Shown here: in pieces, positions 6,403 through 15,878 of the stretch
Layout: each line of letters opens with the position of its first letter
Position numbering within the stretch: the stretch's first letter is position 1
NCBI RefSeq assembly: GCF_020149765.1
Contig: NZ_CP083809.1
Coordinates: forward strand, 1,612,001-1,676,000
From: Pantoea agglomerans
GTDB lineage: Bacteria > Pseudomonadota > Gammaproteobacteria > Enterobacterales > Enterobacteriaceae
Direction of reading: 5' to 3'
DNA length: 64,000 nt
Notes under the pieces: generated by a model
What the model saw: only the letters and a program-made list of their open reading frames with translations
Databases searched by the model: none
What the model was told of the DNA's origin: nothing
Position numbers and translations under genes: made by a program

Positions 6403-6597
6403 AAGGTTTCCTGAAAGAGTTAAGGTGGTGCAGGGCACCAGTGTAACTCAGCCTCCAGCCCTTGTCAGGACGCGGTCAAGACGTGGTCGGGTGGAAAAAA
6501 AGTGGCCGCGCGACGCGAAGCAGGGCGCAGACAGCTTGCGGAAAGCAGGCGAAAAATTATAACTTAGCCGCCATTGAAGCGATCTCAGGGATTAACG

Positions 6598-7074
6598 ATG
6601 AAAAAGTGGATGCTGACGGCCGCGCTGGCGCTGGCCGGTTGTGCGCAAATCAACAGCTATCAGGATGCGGTGCAGACGCCAGCGCCCGCCAGCCTGCAGG
6701 GGACCTGGCAAACGGTCGGCCCGCAGAGCGGGTTACGCAGCGATCGCGCGCTGGGCACGCTGATTGTCAATGCGGACGGCAGCACGCTTGACTGCCGCCA
6801 GTGGATGCGCGTTATCGCCAAGCCAGGCAAGCTGACGCTGCTCAGCGGCGATTACGTTAACGTCAATCGCCAGTCGCGTGTGATGCCGTTAGAGCTGGAT
6901 GGCAGCGAGCTGCGCTATGACGGGCTGACGCTGCGTAAAGTCGAGCGTCCAACGATAGAGTGCCAGCAGGCGCTGGACGAGGTGGCAAAACAGCCGAAAG
7001 CGGCGGTTATCCAGAATATCGAACCGGAAATCATGAAGTCCGCCATCACCCAGGCGAACGAAGCGAAGTCGTAA
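6598..7074 (+). CDS. yedD: Lipoprotein YedD
   Basis: The 158-residue protein has a lipoprotein signal with lipobox ALAGC and matches E. coli YedD along its length (TPAPASLQGTWQTVGPQ, GTLIVNADGSTLDCRQWMRVIAKPGKLTLL, RPTIECQQALD). YedD is an outer-membrane-type lipoprotein of unknown role. The start at 6598 gives the proper signal peptide and has AGGG upstream; a longer in-frame extension is rejected. As in E. coli it is next to amyA, here convergent with it. Confidence 0.92.
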   Translation: MKKWMLTAALALAGCAQINSYQDAVQTPAPASLQGTWQTVGPQSGLRSDRALGTLIVNADGSTLDCRQWMRVIAKPGKLTLLSGDYVNVNRQSRVMPLELDGSELRYDGLTLRKVERPTIECQQALDEVAKQPKAAVIQNIEPEIMKSAITQANEAKS

Positions 7075-7081
7075 TGCTATA

Positions 7082-7116
7082 GCGCCTTATTCCGTCCCGG
7101 CGACGGAATAAGGCGC
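7082..7116. terminator. Strong hairpin between yedD and amyA
   Basis: A perfect 15-base-pair stem (GCGCCTTATTCCGTC and its complement) with a CCGGC loop separates the convergent genes. It lacks a long T run but should stop or stabilise both transcripts. Confidence 0.7.
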
Positions 7117-7122
7117 GTCACG

Positions 7123-8604
7123 TTACTCCGCCAGCACCCAGACGCTGACGCTGCCGCCGTTGCAGCGCACCACCACCGTGCCCTGTTCATCAGCGGTCAG
7201 GATCTCCTCGCGGTGACCTAAAAAGTCGCGCCACGCTTTGCCGGCAAACCCGTCGCCCATCGTCACGCTTTTCTCGCCCTCTTCGCCGTTCGACATAATC
7301 ACGATGCAGCCCGGCTGTTCAGCGGTGCCGCTGCGGCTGAACGCCACGCAGTTGGGATGATCGAAATAATCCGTTTGCGCGCCCCAGCCATAGGCCTGAC
7401 GAGCGCGGATCAGCGCTTCCAGCGCCGGGATCGCCGGCATCTCAACGCGGTGGGTTTCGCCGTCGCCGCCCTCATCTTCGTAGCTGGCGCCGAACAGGTC
7501 GGGATAAAATACCGTCGGCACGCCTTGCTCGCGCAGCAGGATCAGCGCGTAGGCGAGCGGTTTAAACCAGGCTTCGACCGGCGCTTCCAGCGACTGCAGC
7601 GGCTGCGTGTCATGGTTGGCGACAATAGTGACCGCATGCCAGGGATCGGCCTGCACCAGCGAGTTGGCGAAAATCTGGCTGAGATCGTACTCGCTGCCCT
7701 GAGTCGACGCCTGGTGAAAGTTCATATGCAGCGGCGCGTCGAACAGCAGGGTTTTGCCCTCGACCTGCTGAATATACTCCAGCAGCCTGTCAGTTTCGAA
7801 CGACCAGTACTCGGCGACGATAAACATCGGCTCGTCGGCGACTTCCTGAACGTGGTCAATCCACTCCTTATAGAACCAGGCTGGAATATGCTTCACGGCG
7901 TCGAGGCGGAAGCCGGTACAGGGCACCTGTTCCCTGACCCAGCGCGCCCAGTATTTTAGCTCTTCACGCACCGCATTATTGCGAAAGTCGATATTGGCGC
8001 CCATCAGGTAGTCAAAGTTACCCAGCTCGCTGTCGACCTGATCGTTCCAGCCGTCGGCGGTATAGTCATTGACGATCTTGAAGACGCCGTTCTCATCCGG
8101 GTTTTCGATATGATCAACACCGCTAAAGCACTTATAGTCCCAGATGAATTTTGAATATTTACCGGCGCGCGCCGGGAAGCTGAAGCGCGTCCAGGCTTCG
8201 CACTCGATAACCTCGTCGCTGATGTCGTCGCGGTTGTCGGGATTGACGCGGTTAACGCGTACGCGCTCTTTCTCATCGGCCCCCATTTTGTGGTTGACCA
8301 CCACGTCGAGCAGTACGCCGAGGTTGTGCGCGCGCAGCGCCTCCACGGCCGCCTGCAGCTGTTGCTTGTCGCCATATTTGGTGGCGACGCTGCCTTTCTG
8401 ATCGAACTCGCCCAGGTCGAAGAGATCGTAGCTGTCATAGCCGACGGAATAGCCGCCCGACTCGCCTTTACAGGCAGGCGGCAGCCAGGCCATCGTAATG
8501 CCGATCTCGCTCAGCCAGGGGGCTTTTTCAGCCACTTCAGGCCAGAGTTTGCCGCCATCCGGGTAATACCAGTGGAAGAATTGCAATAACGTTGGGTTGT
8601 GCAT
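7123..8604 (-). CDS. amyA: Cytoplasmic alpha-amylase
   Basis: The 493-residue glycoside hydrolase family 13 enzyme closely matches E. coli AmyA ([23 protein letters not shown] at the start). It hydrolyses internal alpha-1,4 bonds of maltodextrins in the cytoplasm. The GH13 catalytic regions are visible: [16 protein letters not shown] (nucleophile Asp), VAEYW (acid/base Glu) and VANHDT (third Asp). No signal peptide is present. The start at 8604 matches the family and has GGAG upstream; the ten-residue longer reading is rejected. Confidence 0.95.
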   Translation of the reverse strand: MHNPTLLQFFHWYYPDGGKLWPEVAEKAPWLSEIGITMAWLPPACKGESGGYSVGYDSYDLFDLGEFDQKGSVATKYGDKQQLQAAVEALRAHNLGVLLDVVVNHKMGADEKERVRVNRVNPDNRDDISDEVIECEAWTRFSFPARAGKYSKFIWDYKCFSGVDHIENPDENGVFKIVNDYTADGWNDQVDSELGNFDYLMGANIDFRNNAVREELKYWARWVREQVPCTGFRLDAVKHIPAWFYKEWIDHVQEVADEPMFIVAEYWSFETDRLLEYIQQVEGKTLLFDAPLHMNFHQASTQGSEYDLSQIFANSLVQADPWHAVTIVANHDTQPLQSLEAPVEAWFKPLAYALILLREQGVPTVFYPDLFGASYEDEGGDGETHRVEMPAIPALEALIRARQAYGWGAQTDYFDHPNCVAFSRSGTAEQPGCIVIMSNGEEGEKSVTMGDGFAGKAWRDFLGHREEILTADEQGTVVVRCNGGSVSVWVLAE

Positions 8605-8649
8605 CTGCTGTGCTCCAGCGGGAAGGAAAAGCAAGTATGGAGCACGACG

Positions 8650-8697
8650 AAAAAAAGACGCACCGGCAGAAGAGTTATTTTCTCTGTCGCGGTGCGT
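8650..8697 (-). terminator. Terminator of the fliDST operon
   Basis: On the minus strand an imperfect stem (ACGCACCG / CGGTGCGT with an inner GAGAG/CTCTC-type pairing) is followed by TCTTTTTTT, about 10 bases beyond the fliT stop. Confidence 0.75.
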
Positions 8698-8704
8698 TTC
8701 AGAA

Positions 8705-9073
8705 TCAGGAGAGGGGCTGGTTCTCCATCGGCACCATCACGCTGCCCTGTTTGCTGTAGGCGCTGAGCACCGATTTCTGACGGGCGTTCTGGTTAACCAG
8801 CGTTGAAAGCTCGTTCATGCGCTCCTGCAGCAGGCGCTTTACTTCGCTTTCGTTATCAAGAATATGGCGCAGCACCGGACGCAGCTGCTCCTGCGCCTGC
8901 GCGGAGGGCGAGGCGGCTTCGGTCGATCGCGCCAGCCGTTGCACCGCGCTGACATAATCAACTTCCTTTTTGATCAAATCATCCCATTCGCCCTCGGCCG
9001 CAAAACGCAGCATTTGCTGGCTGAGATCGAGTAACTGCTGGTAAATGGTAATCAGTTGCGGTGCTAGTATCAT
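8705..9073 (-). CDS. fliT: Flagellar chaperone FliT
   Basis: The 122-residue helical protein is the export chaperone for the cap protein FliD. In Salmonella it also binds FlhD4C2 and lowers class II transcription. It is identified by its place after fliS, its length and the typical helical hairpin sequence ([30 protein letters not shown]). Its start overlaps the fliS stop as TAATG, which indicates translational coupling. It is the last gene of fliDST. Confidence 0.92.
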   Translation of the reverse strand: MILAPQLITIYQQLLDLSQQMLRFAAEGEWDDLIKKEVDYVSAVQRLARSTEAASPSAQAQEQLRPVLRHILDNESEVKRLLQERMNELSTLVNQNARQKSVLSAYSKQGSVMVPMENQPLS

Positions 9074-9483
9074 TAAACGGCGTCCTGAATCAGAGGTTGA
9101 GGCTGGGTGATTTCCTTCCAGGCATCAGCGATATTGCGCAGCAGCGCTTCGACCTCAACGATGGCCTCCACGTCGTTGCGCAAGTTCGCCTGCAGAAGTC
9201 GTCGCACCATGTAGGCGTAAAGCGAAAGCAGGTTGGTGGTGAGCTCGTCGCCGCTCTCTTCTGAGAGACCCTGCTTAAGCCCGTTTTCAATAATGTTAAT
9301 GGCTTTAGAAAGGGAAAGACCTTTCCCCTCAATATTGCCGTCCTGCATAAACAGGCGGGCGCGAACCAGCGCGCTGAGCGCGCCGTCGAACAGCATGTTG
9401 ACCAGCTGATGCGGATTCGCGCTCATGACGGCGCTTTCGACGCCGATTTTTGCATAGGCCTGAATGCCGTTTGCGGTGTACAT
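9073..9483 (-). CDS. fliS: Flagellin export chaperone FliS
   Basis: The 136-residue four-helix protein shows the family start MYTANGIQAYAKIGVES and the conserved ANPHQLVNMLFDGAL. FliS binds the C-terminal D0 region of FliC, prevents early polymerisation in the cytoplasm and guides flagellin to the export gate. The start at 9483 (ATG, AGGAG 5 bases away) is preferred over a GTG two codons upstream. Confidence 0.95.
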   Translation of the reverse strand: MYTANGIQAYAKIGVESAVMSANPHQLVNMLFDGALSALVRARLFMQDGNIEGKGLSLSKAINIIENGLKQGLSEESGDELTTNLLSLYAYMVRRLLQANLRNDVEAIVEVEALLRNIADAWKEITQPQPLIQDAV

Positions 9484-9501
9484 GATCACTCCTTAGTAAA
9501 A

Positions 9502-10923
9502 TCAGCTTTTCGAGCTGGAGTTCGAGCTATCGAACTGCTGCGTCAGGTAGCTGCTGGTCTGGTTAAGCGAGCTCATCACCACGTCGAGCTGGGTAAACTG
9601 CGCTTTCAGCCGCGTAATGGTGTCGTTAATACGATCGTTCACCTTGTTGTACTGCGTGGTCAGGGCGTTAAGCGTTTTGCTGACGCCGTCGGTCGCCGAC
9701 TGCACGATGCCGGTGCTGGAGAGCCAGCTGGTCAGGTTACTGGCGACGCTGGTGGCGATGCCGGTGGTTTTGCCGTCGCCGATAATCATCTCTTTCACAT
9801 CGGACATATTGTTTTTCAGGCTCTTTCTCAGCTTATCGGAGTCAACTTCCAGCTGCCCGGTGGTCGGGTTGGAGGTCACGCCGATCTGCGCCATGGTTTT
9901 AAAGGTCGAGGAGCTGGCGGCGTTGGTGAGCAGGCTCTTCAGCTGATTCTGGATGGTGCGCAAGGTGCTGTCGCCCAACAGTGCGCCGTTGCTGCTGTCC
10001 TGCGAGTCAGCGCCCACATCCACGGCGGTATATTTGGTCAGGCTGGAAAAGGTGTCTTGCAGGGTGTTATAGGCCGAGACCCAGCCGGTAATCGCGGCAT
10101 TGGCTTTGGTGGTATCCGACGCAATGGTCAGCGTCTGGGTGCCGCTGGTAATGTCGCTGAGATTCAGCGTGATGCCTTCCAGCGCGTCGCTGATGGTGTT
10201 GCTGCTGCTTTCGATAGCGACGTTATTGACCGTCAGTTTGGCGTTTTGCGCCTGTACGCTCTGCGTCATCGCACTACTGCTGGCGCTGGCGTCATAGCCG
10301 ACGATGCCCGCAAGCGTATCGTCGCCGGTTACTTTAATGGTGCTGACCGCTTTGGCTGAGCCGCTCTCATTGGCGCTGACGGATAGGCGAAAGCTGCCGT
10401 CTGAGACTTTGATAATGCTGGCGGTCACGCCCGCGTTAGCGCCGTTAATGGCGTCGCGCATGCCGGTCAGCGAGGTCTGCGCGCTGGTCAGCGTAATATC
10501 TTTGCTGGAGCCGTCCGCCAGCGCGATGCTCAGCGTGCGGCTGCTGGCAGAACTGTCGCCCAGCGCGGCGGTGTTGCTGCTCTGTACCGCCGAGGTCAGG
10601 GTCTGCGCCTGCGCCAGCTGCGACACGCTAATGGTGTATTTGCCTGCTGCGACGGTGCTGCCGGACGTTGTTGCGCTAAAGGCGGTTGAGCTGCTGGTGG
10701 CCGTTGTGGCGCTAAACAGGCTGGCGTTATTCAGCGTGGTATTCGCTGTCTGAAAGGTGGTCAGCGCGCTTTTCAGCGTCGCATAGGCGCTCAGTTTGGC
10801 GGTATAAGAGGACTGCTGATTAGATATCGGCGTCAGGGCGGCTTTTTCCGCCGTCTGCATGCTGTCGAGAATACTGCTTAAGTCCAGGCCTGAACCGACA
10901 CCCAGGGTAGAGATACTTGCCAT
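9502..10923 (-). CDS. fliD: Flagellar filament cap protein FliD (HAP2)
   Basis: The 473-residue protein starts MASISTLGVGSGLDLSSIL, the usual FliD N-terminus, and ends in the coiled C-terminal D0 region. It forms the pentameric cap that folds flagellin subunits at the filament tip. AAGGAAA lies before the chosen ATG; the 36-residue longer reading contains no conserved sequence and is rejected. It is the first gene of fliDST, divergent from fliC, with a likely sigma-28 promoter at 11047-11073. Confidence 0.95.
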   Translation of the reverse strand: MASISTLGVGSGLDLSSILDSMQTAEKAALTPISNQQSSYTAKLSAYATLKSALTTFQTANTTLNNASLFSATTATSSSTAFSATTSGSTVAAGKYTISVSQLAQAQTLTSAVQSSNTAALGDSSASSRTLSIALADGSSKDITLTSAQTSLTGMRDAINGANAGVTASIIKVSDGSFRLSVSANESGSAKAVSTIKVTGDDTLAGIVGYDASASSSAMTQSVQAQNAKLTVNNVAIESSSNTISDALEGITLNLSDITSGTQTLTIASDTTKANAAITGWVSAYNTLQDTFSSLTKYTAVDVGADSQDSSNGALLGDSTLRTIQNQLKSLLTNAASSSTFKTMAQIGVTSNPTTGQLEVDSDKLRKSLKNNMSDVKEMIIGDGKTTGIATSVASNLTSWLSSTGIVQSATDGVSKTLNALTTQYNKVNDRINDTITRLKAQFTQLDVVMSSLNQTSSYLTQQFDSSNSSSKS

Positions 10924-11046
10924 GCTTGTTTCCTTATCATGTCGACACGGAGAGTGAATACCGGGGTTATCGGCGGCGAATAAGGAAAGTTTAAAGTTAT
11001 TCACCACTGGGCGATAAAGCGAATAGCGCATATAGAGAAGGGTATT

Positions 11047-11073
11047 TCAACGGCTAGAACGGCGATGATTTTC
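11047..11073 (-). promoter_or_regulatory. Probable sigma-28 promoter of fliDST
   Basis: On the minus strand GAAA, 15 bases, then GCCGTTGA matches the sigma-28 pattern TAAA-N15-GCCGATAA at three of four and six of eight positions. Confidence 0.5.
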
Positions 11074-11157
11074 TTCTAAAGAAGTGGCGGGCGAGGGCGA
11101 TAAAGATAAGCGTGACAGGTTGAAGGAAAAAATTTTCACCTGGTACTAAAAAAATTC

Positions 11158-11184
11158 TAAAGGTTGTTTAAGGGCAGACGATAA
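11158..11184 (+). promoter_or_regulatory. Sigma-28 promoter of fliC
   Basis: TAAA (11158-11161), 15 bases, GACGATAA (11177-11184) differs from the FliA consensus by one base. It lies 77 bases before the flagellin start. Confidence 0.9.
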
Positions 11185-11261
11185 CAACTTTGACGGCGCT
11201 GAAGCCGGCGGGTTGAAGCCCACACCTTAACCGAAAGACTTGATTAACAGGAATATTTATC

Positions 11262-12464
11262 ATGGCCCAAGTCATTAATACCAACAGCCTCTCGCTGATC
11301 ACTCAGAACAACATCAACAAGAACCAGTCCGCTCTGTCTACCTCTATCGAGCGTCTGTCTTCTGGTCTTCGTATCAACAGCGCTAAAGATGACGCTGCTG
11401 GTCAGGCGATTGCTAACCGCTTCGAGTCAAACATCAAAGGCCTGACTCAGGCTGCTCGTAACGCTAACGACGGTATCTCTGCTGCGCAGACTACTGAAGG
11501 CGCACTGTCAGAAATCAACAACAACCTGCAGCGTATTCGTGAACTGACTGTTCAGGCGCAGAACGGCACCAACTCTGACTCTGACAAAGCATCAATCCAG
11601 GACGAAATCAAATCTCGCCTGAGCGAAATCGACCGCGTATCTGGTCAGACTCAGTTCAACGGCGTGAACGTACTGGCTAAAGACGGCAAAATGTCTATCC
11701 AGGTTGGCGCGAACGATGGCGAAACCATCGACATCGACCTGAAAAAAATCGACTCTTCTACGCTGAAGCTGGACACCCTGAACGTGACTGGCCCGCAGGG
11801 TACGCCTACCGCTGCTGTTGCTGCTGACTTCCAGAAAGTCTACGGCACCACCAGTAACGTATCTAAAGCGACCGTGGCAGAAGCTGGCGCAACTGACGAC
11901 CTGTCTACCCGTCTGGGCCTGGCAGCTGGCGGCGCGACCGTAGACGCTTCTAACGTCTATAAAGACGACAACGGCAACATGTTCGCTAAAGTGACCATCA
12001 AGTCAACTTCTGCGGCAGAAACCAACAACCTGAAAGCGAACGGCTTCGACATCGCTAACGGTGCAAGCCAGGACTTCTACGTAGCTGTTGATCCGCAGGC
12101 GGCAACCACTACTGCAGGCGGCGATACCGCAGCGTTCAAAATTGACACCAAAAACATCAACCTGTCTGATTTCTCAACCGGTGCTACCTCTGACCCGTTA
12201 TCAAAAATCGACAGCGCGATCGCCAGCGTAGACAAATTCCGTTCTTCACTGGGTGCGATTCAGAACCGTCTGGATTCAGCGGTAACTAACCTGAACAACA
12301 CCACGACTAACCTGTCTGAAGCACAGTCTCGTATTCAGGATGCTGACTACGCGACCGAAGTTTCAAACATGTCTAAAGCGCAGATCATCCAGCAGGCAGG
12401 TAACTCTGTGTTGGCGAAAGCTAACCAGGTTCCGCAGCAGGTTCTGTCTCTGCTGCAGGGCTAA
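11262..12464 (+). CDS. fliC: Flagellin FliC
   Basis: The 400-residue flagellin has the conserved N-terminus (MAQVINTNSLSLITQNNINKN, SSGLRINSAKDDAAGQAIANRF) and C-terminus (IQDADYATEVSNMSKAQIIQQAGNSVLAKANQVPQQVLSLLQG), which form the D0/D1 filament core. The variable surface domain is short (about residues 175-300), which accounts for the modest length compared with E. coli. Codon choice is biased to highly expressed codons (AAC, CTG, GGC, TCT), unlike its neighbours. The surface region holds several Lys that the adjacent methylase FliB could modify. It has its own sigma-28 promoter and terminator. Confidence 0.97.
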   Translation: MAQVINTNSLSLITQNNINKNQSALSTSIERLSSGLRINSAKDDAAGQAIANRFESNIKGLTQAARNANDGISAAQTTEGALSEINNNLQRIRELTVQAQNGTNSDSDKASIQDEIKSRLSEIDRVSGQTQFNGVNVLAKDGKMSIQVGANDGETIDIDLKKIDSSTLKLDTLNVTGPQGTPTAAVAADFQKVYGTTSNVSKATVAEAGATDDLSTRLGLAAGGATVDASNVYKDDNGNMFAKVTIKSTSAAETNNLKANGFDIANGASQDFYVAVDPQAATTTAGGDTAAFKIDTKNINLSDFSTGATSDPLSKIDSAIASVDKFRSSLGAIQNRLDSAVTNLNNTTTNLSEAQSRIQDADYATEVSNMSKAQIIQQAGNSVLAKANQVPQQVLSLLQG

Positions 12465-12487
12465 TCGCCCTCTGGTGAACGACCTGA

Positions 12488-12514
12488 AAACCCCGCCTCG
12501 GCGGGGTTTTTTTA
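12488..12514 (+). terminator. Terminator of fliC
   Basis: CCCCGCC-TC-GGCGGGG is followed by seven T directly after the flagellin gene. Confidence 0.9.
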
Positions 12515-12632
12515 TGCCTGGGTAAAAGAGAGGAAAGCCTCTGTGTTATGCGCATTGCGCTTCCCTGACTACTGATAGGCTGGTGGCTGACAATGTGTTT
12601 TTACCGTTTTAACGCCATCAACAGGTAAGATC

Positions 12633-13835
12633 ATGAAAGAGATTTCTGTAGTTGAACCGCTATTTTTCAGCGAATTTAAGTGCGCCGGCAGCGAATGCCT
12701 GGACCATTGCTGTAAAGGCTGGGATATCTATTTAGATAAGCCCACCGTCAACCGCTATTTAAAGAGCGGGGACATTAAGGTGCGCCAGCTGGCGGAAGAA
12801 AATATTATCAAAACCAAAAAAAGTTTTGATAACTGGGGCACCATGAAGTTCTCCGCCAGTGGAAACTGCAGTTTCCTTGATGAGAACAGCCTCTGCACTA
12901 TCCATAAAAAAATGGGTGAGAAGGCGCTGAGCCCCACCTGTTCCACTTATCCTCGCGCGCAGAAAAAAACCAAATATGAGATCAGGAACAGCCTGACGCT
13001 CTCCTGCCCGGAAGCGGTAAAAGGCCTGCTGGCCAGCCCTGAGGCGATGCTGCTGAATGAACATAAATCGCTGCGTATCTCCGCCCTGAACGCGCCGGAG
13101 ATCGATCAGCCGTCGCGCTTTATTAATCTGCTGTGCAGCAATCTGCTGCTGGCCAGCGGCGCCAGTATTGAGCAGGGGCTTTACGGCATTGCGATGCTGT
13201 TTCTTTTTGCCGAGAAAACAGGCGACAGCGCGGATAAATATACCCGGCTTGAAGAGTACTTTTTCTCTGTTCTGAATCTTATCCAGCAGGGGGAGATGGC
13301 GGCCAATATCGACAGCATCAAGCCTGACTATCAGCTGCAGTGGGCCTTGCTGCTGCGTCTGCAGGCCTATCTGGGGAGCCACAAGGCGATTCGCGGGTCG
13401 GCAACGCTCTATCATTACGTCAATAAGCTGATTTACATCCAGAGCGATGTCGCTGAGGGCAACGACGTCACGGTATCGATGAAGCGTCTGGCCAGCGTCT
13501 GGCAGAATAAACTTAAACCCTGGCTGGCGGAGCGCCCGCATATTATGGGCAATTATCTGCAGTACCGGATGTATCACGACAGTTTCCCCTCCCACAACGG
13601 GCAGAGCGCACTCGCTAACCTCTATCTGTTAACGGCGGAGTGGTTCCTGCTGAGATCGCTGCTGTCAGCCAGCATGGAGCTGGTGGGCACCATCAGCGAA
13701 CAAGACGTCATTAATATTATTTACAGCTACCACTCAGTGACGAAACACGATCAGATTTCCGATAAAGCTTTTATGCGTGAAATTGAAAAAAGCAAAGTTA
13801 ACGACGATCTCTCGCTGCTTCATCTGCTGCGATAA
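12633..13835 (+). CDS. fliB: Flagellin lysine-N-methylase FliB
   Basis: The 400-residue protein matches Salmonella FliB in length, position and sequence. The N-terminus has MKEISVVEPLFFSEFKCAGSEC, then DHCCKGW, and further Cys at CSFLDENSLCTIH, SPTCSTYPR and LSCPEA. This Cys set suggests an iron-sulfur or zinc site, as in YkgJ/FliB relatives. FliB methylates surface lysines of flagellin; in Salmonella this raises filament hydrophobicity and aids adhesion. E. coli K-12 lacks it. It follows fliC but beyond the fliC terminator, so it needs its own promoter; none is obvious by eye. Confidence 0.9.
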   Translation: MKEISVVEPLFFSEFKCAGSECLDHCCKGWDIYLDKPTVNRYLKSGDIKVRQLAEENIIKTKKSFDNWGTMKFSASGNCSFLDENSLCTIHKKMGEKALSPTCSTYPRAQKKTKYEIRNSLTLSCPEAVKGLLASPEAMLLNEHKSLRISALNAPEIDQPSRFINLLCSNLLLASGASIEQGLYGIAMLFLFAEKTGDSADKYTRLEEYFFSVLNLIQQGEMAANIDSIKPDYQLQWALLLRLQAYLGSHKAIRGSATLYHYVNKLIYIQSDVAEGNDVTVSMKRLASVWQNKLKPWLAERPHIMGNYLQYRMYHDSFPSHNGQSALANLYLLTAEWFLLRSLLSASMELVGTISEQDVINIIYSYHSVTKHDQISDKAFMREIEKSKVNDDLSLLHLLR

Positions 13836-13841
13836 TTGCGG

Positions 13842-13870
13842 CAGGCGTACTGTCTGAATCAGTACGCCTG
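13842..13870 (+). terminator. Hairpin after fliB
   Basis: A perfect 11-base-pair stem CAGGCGTACTG / CAGTACGCCTG with a 7-base loop lies 6 bases after the fliB stop. No T run follows, so it may act with Rho or stabilise the 3' end. Confidence 0.55.
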
Positions 13871-13994
13871 ACCTTAGCCCTTCTCCTCTCCTGGCGCCGG
13901 CACTTTGCTTGTTGCGTTACAGATCCCCGCGCGCCTGCCGATAACTCTCTGCAGAACAACACACTACTTTCAGAACGACTTTTCTGGAGTGTCT

Positions 13995-14963
13995 ATGCGC
14001 TTCAATTATGACTTGTTACCCGGCGAGCAGCTGACCTTCGACGAGATCGCGCTGCGTTACGCGCGGCAGCATCCCGACGAGAAGGCGCTCACCGTGCGCG
14101 GGTTGCTGAGCCCGTCCACCAGCTATCGCACCTTACGCATCCGCGCGGTATTCGCCAGCGAAGAGAGCAACAGTCCACTGGCGGAGCTACTGTTTATCTC
14201 TGACGACAACGAGCGCAAAAACTACCTGCGCCGCTTTGAGCACTATCTCAAGTCGCAGCAGCCTTTTGCCTATTTCCGGCGCAGCAGCGAGGCGCAGCGC
14301 GACAACCTCTGGCAGGTGATGGGCGAAAGCCGCGTCTATGCGATGATCGATCCCCATTCCGCCGCCGCGCAGAACCTGCTCGCCAGCCGTGGCTATCAGC
14401 TGGTGCTGATGCGGGAGGATGAGAGCGAGGCCTGCTGGCAGCTCTTCGATCCCCAGTCGAACCCCTGTTTTCCGCTCTCGCGTCCTGTTCAGTTCATCGT
14501 GGTGCTGAGCACGCCGCAGCATAAGGCCCCTGCAGCGGTCATGGCGGGCATGGAGGTGGGGAGGCGGGTCAAGGCGAGCCTGCTCCAGCGCGCCAGTCAG
14601 GCCGAGTTTCTGGCGGCCCTGAAAGCGCGCTACGGCGGCTGCGTGATGACCGGCACGCGCCTTACCGACCGTCATAGCTGGCCCTGGGTAGAGGCCTGCC
14701 ATATCGATACGCGGGAAAACGAAGAGGGCGGCCTTGCGGATAACAGCGCCGACAACGGCCTGTTTCTGCGCAGCGACCTGCAGCGACTGTTTCTCAATAA
14801 ACTGATAAGCATCGATGGTGAATCGGGCCAGATACGCTTTCATCCCGACGCGGAAACCCGGCAAAGCATAAGCCCCTATTACCAGGATCTTGAGGGCCAG
14901 GTGTGCGCGCTATGGGAAGCGGTGCCGCTCGCCACGCGGCAGCGGCTGCGCGCGTCTGATTAA
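13995..14963 (+). CDS. HNH-nuclease domain protein, role unknown
   Basis: The 322-residue protein has an uncharacterised N-terminal part (about 1-215) and a C-terminal HNH_2-type nuclease core (about 228-290). In the core, GGCVMTGT, VEACHID, DNSADNGLFLRSDLQRLFLNKL and ISID form the beta-beta-alpha metal fold, with His, Asn and the downstream residues in order. Such proteins are often restriction-type or mobile-element nucleases. The start at 13995 is chosen for the GGAG five bases upstream. It lies between fliB and fliA, where E. coli has no gene. No partner methylase is nearby. Confidence 0.8.
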   Translation: MRFNYDLLPGEQLTFDEIALRYARQHPDEKALTVRGLLSPSTSYRTLRIRAVFASEESNSPLAELLFISDDNERKNYLRRFEHYLKSQQPFAYFRRSSEAQRDNLWQVMGESRVYAMIDPHSAAAQNLLASRGYQLVLMREDESEACWQLFDPQSNPCFPLSRPVQFIVVLSTPQHKAPAAVMAGMEVGRRVKASLLQRASQAEFLAALKARYGGCVMTGTRLTDRHSWPWVEACHIDTRENEEGGLADNSADNGLFLRSDLQRLFLNKLISIDGESGQIRFHPDAETRQSISPYYQDLEGQVCALWEAVPLATRQRLRASD

Positions 14964-14973
14964 GCGGCGTCAC

Positions 14974-14995
14974 GAGAGCGGGGCGATCCGCTCTC
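14974..14995 (+). terminator. Hairpin after the HNH gene
   Basis: GAGAGCGG-GGCGAT-CCGCTCTC forms an 8-base-pair stem 10 bases past the stop codon, without a clear T run. Confidence 0.5.
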
Positions 14996-15055
14996 TGACA
15001 TAACAAAAATGAAATAACCTCGCTTTTGCCCGCCTATTCAGCCAATCGATCCCCC

Positions 15056-15082
15056 TACAGAATTGGATAATCCTGCCGATAA
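15056..15082 (+). promoter_or_regulatory. Sigma-28 promoter of fliAZ
   Basis: TACA, 15 bases, then a perfect GCCGATAA lie 25 bases before the fliA start and would give autoregulation. A FlhDC-dependent class II promoter is expected too but could not be placed. Confidence 0.85.
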
Positions 15083-15106
15083 CTTCATTAACGCAGGGTA
15101 GTCAAC

Positions 15107-15829
15107 GTGAACGATTTCTATACCGCCGAAGGCGTGATGGATAAACATTCTCTCTGGCAGCGCTACGTCCCGCTGGTGCGCCATGAAGCGTTGCGTCTGC
15201 AGGTGCGTCTGCCAGCCAGCGTTGAGCTTGACGATCTGCTGCAGGCCGGGGGAATTGGCTTGCTGAATGCTGTGGAGCGTTACGACGCCCTGCAGGGGAC
15301 AGCATTTACCACCTACGCCGTGCAGCGCATCCGAGGCGCAATGCTGGATGAGCTTCGCAGCCGGGACTGGGCGCCGCGCAGCGTGCGACGTAACGCACGC
15401 GAAGTGGCGGGCGCAATGCACCAGGTCGAGCAGACGATGGGGCGTGCGGCCACCGAGCAGGAGGTAGCCGATCGGCTGAATGTTTCGATGGAAGAGTACC
15501 GGCAAATTCTGCTGGATACCAACAACAGCCAGCTTTTCTCCTACGACGAGTATCGGGAAGAACACGGCGACAGCGCGGAGCTGGTGACGGATGGCCATGA
15601 AGAGGCTAACCCGCTGCATCAGCTACTTGAAGGGAATCTGCGTGAACGCGTCATTGAAGCGATCGAAGCGTTACCCGATCGCGAAAAAATGGTGCTGACA
15701 CTGTACTACCAGGAAGAACTGAACCTGAAAGAGATTGGAGCGGTACTCGACGTGGGAGAATCACGCGTCAGCCAACTGCACAGTCAGGCGATTAAACGCC
15801 TGCGTGCCCGACTTACGGGAGCGCGCTGA
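15107..15829 (+). CDS. fliA: Sigma factor 28 (flagellar), FliA
   Basis: The 240-residue protein carries sigma-70 regions 2 (LDDLLQAGGIGLLNAVERYD, FTTYAVQRIRGAMLDELRSRDWAPRSVRR), 3 and 4 (LPDREKMVLTLYYQEELNLKEIGAVLDVGESRVSQLHSQAIKRLR). FliA directs RNA polymerase to class III flagellar and chemotaxis promoters and is held by FlgM until the hook is complete. The start is GTG, as in E. coli; the first residues MNDFYTAEGVMDKHSLWQRYVP align with the family. Confidence 0.97.
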   Translation: MNDFYTAEGVMDKHSLWQRYVPLVRHEALRLQVRLPASVELDDLLQAGGIGLLNAVERYDALQGTAFTTYAVQRIRGAMLDELRSRDWAPRSVRRNAREVAGAMHQVEQTMGRAATEQEVADRLNVSMEEYRQILLDTNNSQLFSYDEYREEHGDSAELVTDGHEEANPLHQLLEGNLRERVIEAIEALPDREKMVLTLYYQEELNLKEIGAVLDVGESRVSQLHSQAIKRLRARLTGAR

Positions 15830-15878
15830 CGGCCTCAGTTCCTGGCGATCTAAAAATAATAAAACCGGGGACTCAGCA

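Noticed and set aside
9409..10359. A long plus-strand frame across fliS-fliD
   Set aside because: It is antisense to two certain flagellar genes and shows no conserved motif.
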